Assembly (NCBI RefSeq): GCF_039697315.1 | Contig: NZ_CP155619.1 | Coordinates: 5,456,001-5,520,000 of the forward strand | From: Pseudomonas abietaniphila | GTDB taxonomy: Bacteria > Pseudomonadota > Gammaproteobacteria > Pseudomonadales > Pseudomonadaceae | Direction of reading: 5' to 3' | DNA length: 64,000 bases | Shown: positions 17,615 to 26,168 of the stretch, piece after piece | Layout: every line of letters begins with the position of its first letter | Position numbering within the stretch: the first letter of the stretch is position 1 | The notes under the pieces: generated by a model | What the model was told of the DNA's origin: nothing | Databases searched by the model: none | The model's input: the letters and a program-made list of their open reading frames with translations, nothing else | Position numbers and translations under genes: made by a program

Positions 17615-18588
17615 AGCTGGCAACGCTGCGTGACGGCAGCCGTGACGGTTATCTGGTGGTGGTGTCGCGCGATTTGCAGCGAGCGGTCGCCGCACCGATT
17701 GCAACGATGCGCGACGCGATAGAGGACTGGGAGCGATCCGAACCGGTGCTGAGGACGTTGTTCTCGGCACTGGAGGCCGGGACCGCGACAGGCGCCTTCG
17801 CGTTCGACCCGGCCAGGGCGATGGCACCCTTGCCACGGGCCTATCAATGGTGCGATGGCTCGGCGTTCCTCAACCACGGCACCCTGATGCAGAAAGCCTT
17901 CAACCTTGACCCTATCGAAGGTGCCGATCAGACGCCGTTGATGTATCAGGGCGCCGGCGATGACTTTCTCGGCGCACAGCAGGACATCTGTTTGCCGAGC
18001 GTCAGCCAGGGAATCGATTTCGAAGGTGAGTTCGGTGTACTGCTCGATGATGTGCCTCTGGGCTGTTCGGCCCAGGACGCACTCAGCCATATCAAGCTGC
18101 TGGTGCAGATTAACGATGTCAGCCTTCGTGCCCTGGCGCCGCGCGAGATGAAAACCGGCTTTGGCTTTCTTCATGCCAAGCCCTCTTCCGCGTTCGCCCC
18201 GGTTGCGGTAACGCCTGATGAATTGGGTGATGACTGGCGCGACGGGCGTGTGCAACGGCCGCTGAATGTCGAGTGGAACGGCCAGTGGTTCGGCAACCCC
18301 CACGCTGGCGAGATGAATTTCAGTTTTGGAGCGTTGGTGGCCCACGCCGCCTTCACCCGCAAGCTGGGGGCGGGCACGTTGATTGGATCGGGCACGATCT
18401 CCAACAGGGATCGGGCTGCAGGTTCTGCGTGCATCGCCGAGCGACGCGCCATTGAAATGATCGACCACGGCGGCGTGCGTACGGCCTTCATGCAATTTGG
18501 CGACCGCGTGAAAATGGAGGTGTTCGGCGCAGACGGCCAGTCGATCTTTGGCGCTATCGATCAACGCGTCGTTCAAGCCAACGGCTGA
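17611..18588 (+). CDS. Fumarylacetoacetate hydrolase-family protein
   Basis: This 325-residue protein has the FAH fold. The metal-binding IDFEGEFGVLL (Glu138, Glu140) and downstream QINDVSLR aspartate are present, as are conserved KTGFGFLHAKP and GSGTISNRDR segments. FAH enzymes hydrolyse acylpyruvates or hydrate/decarboxylate ring-cleavage products. In this cluster it probably splits the late dicarbonyl acid after ring opening. Its ATG overlaps the cupin stop (ATGA). Length fits the 'fumarylacetoacetase-like, 2-domain' group, which has an N-terminal extension of about 100 residues. Confidence 0.88.
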   Translation: MKLATLRDGSRDGYLVVVSRDLQRAVAAPIATMRDAIEDWERSEPVLRTLFSALEAGTATGAFAFDPARAMAPLPRAYQWCDGSAFLNHGTLMQKAFNLDPIEGADQTPLMYQGAGDDFLGAQQDICLPSVSQGIDFEGEFGVLLDDVPLGCSAQDALSHIKLLVQINDVSLRALAPREMKTGFGFLHAKPSSAFAPVAVTPDELGDDWRDGRVQRPLNVEWNGQWFGNPHAGEMNFSFGALVAHAAFTRKLGAGTLIGSGTISNRDRAAGSACIAERRAIEMIDHGGVRTAFMQFGDRVKMEVFGADGQSIFGAIDQRVVQANG

Positions 18589-18597
18589 GGGGCTGCC

Positions 18598-19563
18598 ATG
18601 CGTGTATTGATAACCGGCGCCAATGGTTTTGTCGGTCGGCACCTGACGCTGCAGTTGCTGACGCGAGGTGCGATTAAGGGTAGGGCGATCGACACGCTTC
18701 TGCTGCTCGATGCCCAACTCGAGGGCTTTGCGTCAGATCCGCGGATTCGTTTGCACAAAGGCAGCGTGACCGATGCCGCCCTGATCCGACGGGTCTTGGC
18801 GGACGGTGTCGACGTCGTATTCCATCTGGTGAGTCTGCCGGGCGGCGCGGCGGAGCAGGACTACGACGTGGGCTACCAGGTCAACCTGATGGCAAGCCTT
18901 GAGCTGCTGGACCAACTGCGCCGTCAGCCCCGGCCGCCGGTGCTGGTGTATGCAAGCAGCGTCGCGGTGTACGGCGCTCATTTGCCCGACCGCATGGGCG
19001 AGGATGCATCGACCCGGCCTCAGATGTCCTACGGAACGCACAAGTTGATGATCGAGACTGCGCTTCGCGATCTGGCACGGCGTGGCGAGGTCGATGGTCG
19101 CGCGTTGCGATTGCCCGGCATCGTTGCGCGCCCCAGGCAACCCAATGGACTGCGCTCCGCGTTCATGAGTGACCTTTTGCAGGCTTACGCCGCAGGAGAG
19201 GCCTACACCTGCCCGGTCAGTCCGCAAGCCACCGCCTGGTGGATGTCCGCTCACTGCTGCGTCAGCAACCTGATTCATGCCGCAGAACTGCCGTCGCTGT
19301 CGTTCGATACCGAGCGGGTCTGGCAGCTGCCCGTGCTTCGTCTTTCCATCCTGCAAGTCATTGATGCACTGGCCGGCCGGTTTGGAGAAGCGGGGCGGGG
19401 ACGTATCACGTTCGAACCCGATGCACACCTTCAGGCCTTGTTTGGCGCGATGCCTGCGCTAAAGGCGCCACGGGCTCGTGCTGCTGGCTTTAGCCATGAT
19501 GGCAGCGCCAGCGCGCTGATCCGCAATGCCCTTAACCTGACTGCCGTGAGGAAATCTCTGTGA
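18598..19563 (+). CDS. NAD-dependent epimerase/dehydratase family (extended SDR)
   Basis: This extended SDR has 321 residues, with GANGFVG near 7-13 for NAD binding, a Ser in YASSVAVYGAH and Tyr-x3-Lys in SYGTHKLMIE. It resembles the 'UDP-glucose 4-epimerase-like' proteins of the denD/erythronate type that act on sugar acids or small hydroxyacids. In an aromatic cluster its reaction is unclear; it may dehydrogenate a hydroxyacid. Stop and next GTG start overlap by 3 bp, so the following cyclase gene is coupled. Confidence 0.83.
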   Translation: MRVLITGANGFVGRHLTLQLLTRGAIKGRAIDTLLLLDAQLEGFASDPRIRLHKGSVTDAALIRRVLADGVDVVFHLVSLPGGAAEQDYDVGYQVNLMASLELLDQLRRQPRPPVLVYASSVAVYGAHLPDRMGEDASTRPQMSYGTHKLMIETALRDLARRGEVDGRALRLPGIVARPRQPNGLRSAFMSDLLQAYAAGEAYTCPVSPQATAWWMSAHCCVSNLIHAAELPSLSFDTERVWQLPVLRLSILQVIDALAGRFGEAGRGRITFEPDAHLQALFGAMPALKAPRARAAGFSHDGSASALIRNALNLTAVRKSL

Positions 19564-20360
19564 GCACTACAAAGCGCCGCCTGGTCGACCTGTCCGTCAC
19601 CCTCGAGAACAACCCCTACACCGATCCGCCACCGCTGCTGCCAAAAATCGAGTACATGGACCATCAACAGGGATGGCCTGAAATGGCCGCGATGTTCCCG
19701 GGGCTGCGTCTGGATCAAATGCCCGGCAATGAGTCCTGGGCGGCGGAGCGTCTGCAGATCACCACGCACAGCGGAACACACATGGATGCGCCCTGGCACT
19801 ACGCGTCGACCACGGACGGCGGTCATCCTGCGTGGGGGATCGATGAGCTGCCGCTGGAGTGGTGCCTGCAGCCCGGCGTGAAGCTTGATTTTCGTCACTT
19901 GCCTGACGGGCACATCGTCACTGCGCGCGAGATCGAGGAAGAACTGGCCCGCATCGGTCACAACCTTCAACCGCTGGACATCGTGCTCATCAACACCCGA
20001 GCCGGCGCGTTGTTCGGTCAACCAGGCTATCTGGATGCAGGCGTGGGAATGGGGCGTGAAGCAACGATGTATTTGCTGGAGCGCGGGGTTCGCGTGGTCG
20101 GGACAGACGCCTGGAGTTGGGACGCGCCGTTCAAGTACACCCGTGAGCGTTTTGCCCAGACCGGTGATGCCGCGATTATCTGGGAGGGGCACAAAGCGGG
20201 CCGGGACATTGGTTATGGGCAGATGGAAAAACTGGCCAACCTCGAACAGCTACCGGCCCATGGCTTTCAGGTGTCCTGTTTCCCCTACAAGATCAAGCAT
20301 GCGTCGGCCGGGTTCGTCCGGGCGGTGGCGATATTCGACGAGTGGGTGGTGTCGCCATGA
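19560..20360 (+). CDS. Cyclase-family hydrolase (kynurenine-formamidase-like)
   Basis: This 266-residue protein has the metal motif H-x-G-T-H-x-D-x-P-x-H: His70-Ser-Gly-Thr-His74-Met-Asp76-Ala-Pro-Trp-His80. The family includes bacterial kynurenine formamidase and polyketide cyclases, and uses a metal to hydrolyse amides or lactones or to isomerise them. It may open a lactone formed during the pathway. The start is GTG at 19560, overlapping the epimerase stop; the stop overlaps the ATG of the Rieske oxygenase. Confidence 0.83.
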   Translation: MSTTKRRLVDLSVTLENNPYTDPPPLLPKIEYMDHQQGWPEMAAMFPGLRLDQMPGNESWAAERLQITTHSGTHMDAPWHYASTTDGGHPAWGIDELPLEWCLQPGVKLDFRHLPDGHIVTAREIEEELARIGHNLQPLDIVLINTRAGALFGQPGYLDAGVGMGREATMYLLERGVRVVGTDAWSWDAPFKYTRERFAQTGDAAIIWEGHKAGRDIGYGQMEKLANLEQLPAHGFQVSCFPYKIKHASAGFVRAVAIFDEWVVSP

Positions 20361-21412
20361 CTCGGAGCAGCGCCACGTTTCCGAAAAATGCCTGGTATGT
20401 CGCGTGTACACCTGACGAAATCGCTGAAAAGCCGCTCGGGCGGCAGGTATGCGGAGAAAAGATCGTCTTCTACCGTGGCGTCGACAATGGGGTCGCCGCC
20501 GTGGAGGATTTTTGCCCTCATCGCGGCGCGCCGCTGTCACTGGGTTCGGTCAAAAATGGAAAGCTGGTCTGCGGCTACCATGGCCTGACGATGGGGGCTG
20601 ACGGCAAAACGATCGAGATGCCGGGGCAACGGGTCGGGGGCTTTCCTTGCAACAAACGTTATGCGGTGGTCGAGCGTTATGGTTTTGTCTGGGTGTGGCC
20701 AGGCGATCAGCAGGCTGCTGATCCTGCATTGATCAGGCACCAGGCATGGGCGGAAAGCGAGGAGTGGACGTATGCCGGTGGAATGTTCCACATCCGCTGC
20801 GATTATCGACTCATGATCGACAACCTGATGGACCTCACTCACGAAACCTATGTGCATGCCTCAAGCATTGGCCAGAAGGAAATTGACGAGGCAGTGCCTA
20901 TCACCAAAGTCGAGGGTGACGAAGTGGTGACCGCGCGCTACATGGAGAACATTACGCCACCCCCTTTCTGGCGTATGGCCCTGAGAGGAAACCACATGGC
21001 CGATGATGTTCTGGTGGATCGTTGGCAGATTTGCCGGTTTAACCCTCCCAGCCATGTCCTGATAGAAGTGGGCGTCGCCCATGCGGGAAAGGGCGGCTAT
21101 CACTCAGATCCGCAGCACAAAGTCTCCAGCATCGTGGTGGACTTCATGACGCCGGAGACCGAAACCTCGATCTGGTATTTCTGGGGAATGGCCCGAAATT
21201 TCAACACGCGCGATGAAGGCCTGACAAAAGCAATCAGGGACGGCCAGGCGAAGATATTTTCAGAAGACCTCGAGATGCTCGAGCAGCAACAGCGCAATAT
21301 TCTGGCTCATCCGGACAGGTCATTGCTGAAACTCAACATCGATTCCGGCGGGGTGCAGTCCCGCCGGATTCTGGAGCGGCTTGTGGCGATGGAAAGGGTG
21401 GAGGAAAGCTGA
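20357..21412 (+). CDS. VanA-like Rieske oxygenase, terminal oxygenase subunit
   Basis: This 351-residue oxygenase has a Rieske centre with Cys53-Pro-His55 (FCPHRGAPL) and Cys72-Gly-Tyr-His75. The catalytic domain has the iron site Asp159-Leu-Thr-His162 and His167 (DLTHETYVHAS). This single-subunit (alpha) type covers vanillate O-demethylase and related demethylating or hydroxylating enzymes. It needs a reductase, and the PDR-type reductase at 4901 is the only one in the window. The ATG at 20357 overlaps the cyclase stop. It is the last gene of the catabolic operon, followed by a convergent nhaA. Confidence 0.9.
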   Translation: MTRSSATFPKNAWYVACTPDEIAEKPLGRQVCGEKIVFYRGVDNGVAAVEDFCPHRGAPLSLGSVKNGKLVCGYHGLTMGADGKTIEMPGQRVGGFPCNKRYAVVERYGFVWVWPGDQQAADPALIRHQAWAESEEWTYAGGMFHIRCDYRLMIDNLMDLTHETYVHASSIGQKEIDEAVPITKVEGDEVVTARYMENITPPPFWRMALRGNHMADDVLVDRWQICRFNPPSHVLIEVGVAHAGKGGYHSDPQHKVSSIVVDFMTPETETSIWYFWGMARNFNTRDEGLTKAIRDGQAKIFSEDLEMLEQQQRNILAHPDRSLLKLNIDSGGVQSRRILERLVAMERVEES

Positions 21413-21465
21413 TCATGCTGCACAGTGTGTCTGAAAGCGCTGCTGTTGCGCCGGGCGATCACTGA

Positions 21466-22809
21466 TCAGAACTTCAGCTTCCCCCAGATCAACCCTATAA
21501 CGGCAGCGACCGAGGACGCCGCAAGCACGCTGAGTTTGGCGGAGGACAGCAGGGCCAGGTCCGAAAAGGCGAGCGAAGCGATAAAGATGGACATGGTGAA
21601 TCCGATGCCTGCCAACAACCCCACCAGAGTGACGCCTTTCCAGGTCACGCCATCCGGCAGTTCGCAGATATTGAGTTTGACCAGCGCCCAGCTGGCCAGC
21701 ATCACGCCCAGCGGCTTGCCGAGCACCAGTGCCAGGATCACGCCCAGGAAGACGCTGTGCGACACCGCATCGTTCAGGTTGGCACCTGCAAGGCTTACCC
21801 CCGCATTGGCCAATGCAAACAGCGGCATGACGCCATACGCCACCCAAGGGTGAAGGCCGACCTGGATGCGTTGTACCGGCGGCAGTACCTCGCGTTCAGC
21901 GTGACGTAGCTGTTTCAACGGTTTGGCAACGGCCTGCGGGTTGTCTCTGGCTTGAGAAAAACGGTCCATCAGTTCATGCAAAGTTCGCCCGATGGTGTCC
22001 AGTGGGCGCTCTTGGGCTGGCTTGGAATTGACGGGCGCCATGAGGCCCAGAATGACGCCTGCCAGCGTCGGGTGCACGCCCGTTTTCAACAAGCCAAACC
22101 AGACAATTGCGCCGGGTAACAGGTAGGCGTAGGCCTTACCGATGCCCATTCTTTGGAACAACAACACTAGCAACAGTCCAGCAGCAGCAACCACCAGACC
22201 CAGGTAGTCCAGACTGGCCGTGTAGAACACTGCGATGATAAGAATCGCGACGATGTCATCAATGATTGCCAGCGCCAGCAGCAGAATTCGCACACCTGCT
22301 GGAATCGACTTCCCCAGCAAGGCGAGTACGCCCACCGCGAACGCAATGTCGGTAGCCGTCGGGACAGCCCACCCGGTACTGGCTTCAGTGCCATGGTTAA
22401 GCAGCGTGTAAATGAGGGCTGGCATCATCACGCCGCCCAACGCGGCGCCAAGCGGCAGAGTGGCGAGCTTCATGTTGGCCAGCGCGCCGTCTCTGATCTC
22501 CTGACGTATTTCCGCCCCGACGACGAGGAAGAAAATGGTCATCAATCCGTCGTTAACCAGAAAGTGCAGAGAACGTGACAGCGTGAAATCACCGAGCCCT
22601 ACTGTCAGCTGGGTGTTCCAGAAATGCTCGTAAGATTCGGCAACCGGACTGTTCGCCCAGATCAGGGCAGTCATCGCAGCCAGTAAAAGAACGATGCCAC
22701 TGACGGCTTCGATGTGCGAGAAGCGTTCCAGTGCTGACAGCGCACGTTCGGTGAGAACCTGAGGACGGGGAATAGCAGTGGACGCCGGTTTTGTGTGGGG
22801 CACAAGCAT
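21466..22809 (-). CDS. nhaA: Na+/H+ antiporter NhaA
   Basis: This is a 447-residue NhaA antiporter with 12 predicted helices in the inner membrane. Conserved text includes [18 protein letters not shown] in helix I, the [15 protein letters not shown] segment, whose two helix-V aspartates (here one in TDIAF and the next in [10 protein letters not shown]) bind Na+, and the [10 protein letters not shown] motif near the C-terminus. It exchanges Na+ for H+ to control pH and sodium. The ATG at 22809 has GGAG upstream; the frame is open further back without a good start. The catabolic operon converges on it with a gap of about 50 bp. Confidence 0.93.
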   Translation of the reverse strand: MLVPHTKPASTAIPRPQVLTERALSALERFSHIEAVSGIVLLLAAMTALIWANSPVAESYEHFWNTQLTVGLGDFTLSRSLHFLVNDGLMTIFFLVVGAEIRQEIRDGALANMKLATLPLGAALGGVMMPALIYTLLNHGTEASTGWAVPTATDIAFAVGVLALLGKSIPAGVRILLLALAIIDDIVAILIIAVFYTASLDYLGLVVAAAGLLLVLLFQRMGIGKAYAYLLPGAIVWFGLLKTGVHPTLAGVILGLMAPVNSKPAQERPLDTIGRTLHELMDRFSQARDNPQAVAKPLKQLRHAEREVLPPVQRIQVGLHPWVAYGVMPLFALANAGVSLAGANLNDAVSHSVFLGVILALVLGKPLGVMLASWALVKLNICELPDGVTWKGVTLVGLLAGIGFTMSIFIASLAFSDLALLSSAKLSVLAASSVAAVIGLIWGKLKF

Positions 22810-22988
22810 TCTCCGTTGGCGGCCCGACCAACGTTTAAACTTTAACCTGCCCTGTGCTTTATGCAGCAGCGCACCCACCGCGATGATAGGTAGCCAGCAG
22901 GGAAGATGCAAACTGCCATCTCCATCGCGCAATGAAACTTCTGCCCCATCAATCACTCAATCAGCCGTAACCACTGAAGGTAATTCAC

Positions 22989-24266
22989 ATGACTGCGCGT
23001 TGGCGTTGGATCACGAGTCAACTGACCAAACGGCTGTGGTTCAGAGCGTCCCTGTTTTCACTGCTTGGGGTTGCCACGGCATTGGTTGCGGTGGTCTTCA
23101 AGGACTTCATCCCCGAATCCCTGTCTGCGCGCATCGGCGCTGATGCGGTGGACAAGATTTTAGGGATCATTGCATCGAGCATGCTGGCGGTCACCACGTT
23201 TTCTTTGAGCACCATGGTCGGCGCGTACAGTGCTGCCAGCAGCGGGGTGACGCCCCGTGCGACGACTCTCGTGATGCAGGACACTACTACGCAAAATGCG
23301 CTGGCTACGTTCATCGGCTCATTTCTGTTCAGTCTGGTCGGCATCATTGCGTTAAGTACAGGCGCCTACGGAACCCAAGGCCGAGTCCTTTTGTTTGCGG
23401 TGACGATAGCGGTCGTAATCCTCATTGTTTACACCTTGCTGCGATGGATCGACCACCTTTCAAAGCTCGGTAGGGTAGGCGAAACCATTGACCGTGTAGA
23501 AAACGCTGTGATCGAAGCCATTAACCAGCGAGTTCAGTGGCCCTATCTAGGCGGCGTCGCTTATCCGCCTGATCTTGTGCTTCCCACCTCTTCACGAACC
23601 TTGTCCAGCGATCAAACCGGGTATGTCCAGCATATCGATGTAAAGGCGTTAGGGCTTATCGCCAAGGAGCACTCTGTCCGGCTCTATCTGGAGATACTTC
23701 CCGGGAGTTTTGTTCATGTGGGGATGCCTTTGGTCCATATCGTTGCGGTAAGCGGGGAGAGCATTGCTGAAGGTAGCGTGGCCGCAGACAAGGTCCTGGC
23801 GGCGCTGACGATAGACGTCAGGAGGACGTTTGAGCACGATCCCCGGTTTGGGCTCTCTGTGCTCTCGGAAATTGCATCCCGCGCATTGTCTCCAGCCGTA
23901 AACGACCCGGGCACGGCGATTGATGTGATAGGGCGGGGCGTCCGGACATTGACCTGCTGGGGCAGGCCGCAGCGTTCAACTCCGGAGCATGATCCAGGCT
24001 GTGACTTAGTCTATTTGCGAGGCCTTACGGTCGAGGATCTGTTCGATGATTTCTTTTCGCCGATCAGCAGAGACGGTGCAGGTTTGCTGGATGTCAATAT
24101 TCGACTTCTCAAGGCGCTTATCAGTCTTTCTCAGATAAACCCCGAGCTGTTTCGACAGGCCTGCATCAAGCACGCGGATCTTCTACTTGTCCGTGCGGAC
24201 GCCACATTGCTACTGCAACATGAGAAGGATCAGCTCCTTTCGCTGGCTCGCACGATGCCCCGCTAG
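22989..24266 (+). CDS. DUF2254 membrane protein
   Basis: This 425-residue predicted inner-membrane protein has four helices in the N-terminal part (about 15-155) and a C-terminal cytoplasmic domain. The FSLSTMVGAYSAASSGVTPRA segment after helix 2 and FGLSVLSEIASRALSPAVNDPGTA are typical of DUF2254; only short motifs are quoted. Function is unknown. It is divergent from nhaA, sharing a 179-bp intergenic region with GAAGG before the ATG. Confidence 0.83.
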   Translation: MTARWRWITSQLTKRLWFRASLFSLLGVATALVAVVFKDFIPESLSARIGADAVDKILGIIASSMLAVTTFSLSTMVGAYSAASSGVTPRATTLVMQDTTTQNALATFIGSFLFSLVGIIALSTGAYGTQGRVLLFAVTIAVVILIVYTLLRWIDHLSKLGRVGETIDRVENAVIEAINQRVQWPYLGGVAYPPDLVLPTSSRTLSSDQTGYVQHIDVKALGLIAKEHSVRLYLEILPGSFVHVGMPLVHIVAVSGESIAEGSVAADKVLAALTIDVRRTFEHDPRFGLSVLSEIASRALSPAVNDPGTAIDVIGRGVRTLTCWGRPQRSTPEHDPGCDLVYLRGLTVEDLFDDFFSPISRDGAGLLDVNIRLLKALISLSQINPELFRQACIKHADLLLVRADATLLLQHEKDQLLSLARTMPR

Positions 24267-24304
24267 CGCATTGCGGTCCGGTCACATCGCTCTTTAACGG
24301 TGGT

Positions 24305-24598
24305 TTGGGAAACATCACCTCACAGATTGGCTGTCAACTTGCTGCATCCTGCCTGGTACTGGGAATGGGCATCTCGACCATTCCCAACTCCATCATCACC
24401 CGCTCCATCGCCGCGCCCGTGCTGCTTGAACTGGGCGTGCCGATCATCGTTCGCACCTGTTCGTGTTCTATTTCGCATCCTCGCCGACCCGACGCCGCCT
24501 GTCTCGCTGGCCTGTTTGGCGGCGGGACTGATCGCGAAGGAAACCGGATTCAAGATCAGCCTGTGGGCGGTGCGTATTGCCCTGCTCATCCAGCGTGA
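24305..24598 (+). pseudogene. TRAP transporter large-permease remnant, frameshifted
   Basis: Three short reading frames join into one TRAP large-permease (DctM/fused) segment. Frame A (from 24305) gives LGMGISTIPNSIITR, then APVLLELGVPIIV. Frame B (24454-24474) gives HLFVFYF, and frame C (24477-24596) gives ILADPTPPVSLACLAAGL. Adding one base after 'atcgtt' and one after 'tatttc' restores ...IIVAHLFVFYFGILADPTPP..., which is the conserved TRAP sequence. The two single-base losses lie about 25 bp apart. Only about 100 of the usual 600-800 residues remain, so it is a dead fragment and not a sequencing slip. Confidence 0.8.
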
Positions 24599-24889
24599 GC
24601 GGTATAAGTCTTCCTTTGCAACAGATGCCACAGCCGATGTACGAGAAATGGATTACGTCAGGCTTCATGTCCATCCCTGAGGGTGGCGATGGACCTGAAA
24701 AAGCGATGATTCGGAGAGCCGAGTGGCTCCCTCCCGGGCTGTTGGCGCGTGGACCTTGATATCCAGACGGATAAACATTGGCGACCACGCCCGGAAGTTA
24801 ATTCGCTGTTTTCAGGCTCTGGTCACAGCGCGCAGAAAAAATGTACCGGCCAGGGAGGTTCATTGCCGCCTGGGAACGGTGGCGGAGCG
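24599..24889. other. Intergenic stretch without a recognisable gene
   Basis: About 290 bp between the TRAP remnant and the 3' end of the carboxypeptidase gene. No conserved frame or clear hairpin terminator was found. Confidence 0.4.
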
Positions 24890-26077
24890 TCATGCTCCGG
24901 TGGCGTCCTCTGTTGCGAACATGTTCAGAAAGAACAACCGCAGGCTGTCCCAGGTACGCTTCCACCAGCCGCCCGCAGGCGCTTCTTCCAGCGCAATCAG
25001 TGGCCTCGTCACCAGTTTCTTGTCGCCGTCGTACAAATCAAGGCTGCCAACCACGGTGCCCATGGCAATGGGGGCGACGAGAGGGTGGTCGATGTTGACG
25101 CGAACATCGACCTTGCGATTCAGATCTTTTGGCAGGGTCAGGGCGATATCATCCAGCGACCCTACGGGCAGCGTTCGGTCTTCACCTTTCCAGAGCATCG
25201 GGTTGGACAGGACCTGAGCCGCCTTCACATACGTCTGGGTGTCGAAGAAGCGAAAGCCGTAGCTCAGCAGTTTTTCAGCGTCATTGGCTCGATTTTTCAT
25301 CGAGGTGGAGCCAAATACTGCCGTGATCAATCGATGGCCGTCGCGCAGGGCAGAGGTGACCATGCAGTAGCCCGCTGCCTCGGTATGTCCGGTTTTCAGC
25401 CCGTCCACGGACTCATCCCGCCACAACAGCAGATTGCGATTGGGTTGGCGTATCCCGTTCCAAGTGAAGTGCTTTTGTTTATACAGCGGGTAATAAGCGG
25501 ACTCGTCGTTGATGATCGCCCGAGCAAGCTTCGCCATGTCCAGCGCTGAAGAATAATGATCGGGGGCGGGCAGGCCGGTCGGGTTCAGGAAGTGCGTGTC
25601 GTCGAGCCCCAGCCGCTTTGCTGTGGCGTTCATCAACCCGGCGAAACTGTTTTCATCGCCGGCGATGTGCTCGGCGAGTGCGACGCTGGCGTCATTGCCC
25701 GAGTCGATGACGATCCCGCGCAACAGGTCATGGACGGCCACCTTGCTTCGCGGATCGAGGAACATGCGTGACCCCTCGGTGTGCCATGCGTTTTCACTGA
25801 TGGTGACTTCATCGTCGGAACGCAACCGGCCGCCCTGGATCTCGTTGGTCGCGACGTAAACCGTCATCAATTTGGTCAGGCTGGCAGGGGGCAGGTGTTC
25901 ATTTGCATCATGGCTGGTGATCACGTCCCCGGTGCCAGCATCCATCAGCACCCAGGATTTTGCGTGAAGCTGAGGCGCCGAAGGCGTCATGGGACCTGAG
26001 GGTACGGGAGCGGCGAACACTGTCGGCCAGTGAGTCAACGCAAGAGTCAGGACGAGCCGTGGGGTCAGGTGTTTCAC
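24890..26077 (-). CDS. D-alanyl-D-alanine carboxypeptidase (PBP5/6 class)
   Basis: This is a 395-residue penicillin-binding protein of the DacA/DacC class. A signal peptide ends at about VFAA; the active-site motifs are Ser66-Leu-Thr-Lys69, SGN (126-128) and KTG (228-230). A C-terminal beta-domain follows. It trims the terminal D-Ala from peptidoglycan side chains at the outer face of the inner membrane. The start is not an ATG: GTG at 26077 fits the signal peptide and has AAGG upstream, while a TTG 36 bp further back is possible. The promoter region holds TTAA-core boxes shared with the two-component system next to it. Confidence 0.9.
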   Translation of the reverse strand: MKHLTPRLVLTLALTHWPTVFAAPVPSGPMTPSAPQLHAKSWVLMDAGTGDVITSHDANEHLPPASLTKLMTVYVATNEIQGGRLRSDDEVTISENAWHTEGSRMFLDPRSKVAVHDLLRGIVIDSGNDASVALAEHIAGDENSFAGLMNATAKRLGLDDTHFLNPTGLPAPDHYSSALDMAKLARAIINDESAYYPLYKQKHFTWNGIRQPNRNLLLWRDESVDGLKTGHTEAAGYCMVTSALRDGHRLITAVFGSTSMKNRANDAEKLLSYGFRFFDTQTYVKAAQVLSNPMLWKGEDRTLPVGSLDDIALTLPKDLNRKVDVRVNIDHPLVAPIAMGTVVGSLDLYDGDKKLVTRPLIALEEAPAGGWWKRTWDSLRLFFLNMFATEDATGA

Positions 26078-26140
26078 GAACAGAAAGCCTTGGTTGGAAG
26101 CGAGGTGCGACAACCTAGATCAGCGCAAAAACAGCGACCA

Positions 26141-26168
26141 ATTAAGCACGGTTAAGAAAAGTTTAAGA
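26141..26168. promoter_or_regulatory. PmrA/QseB-type response-regulator boxes before the carboxypeptidase gene
   Basis: Three TTAAG half-sites occur at 26142, 26152 and 26163, spaced 10 and 11 bp, so on one face of the helix. Read on the minus strand they are CTTAA-type boxes, like PmrA/QseB sites. They lie just upstream of the minus-strand carboxypeptidase gene, at the end of the histidine kinase gene. Confidence 0.5.

Noticed and set aside
17431..18717. A 428-codon minus-strand frame opposite the FAH gene
   Set aside because: Antisense to a clear FAH-family gene, without a family motif.
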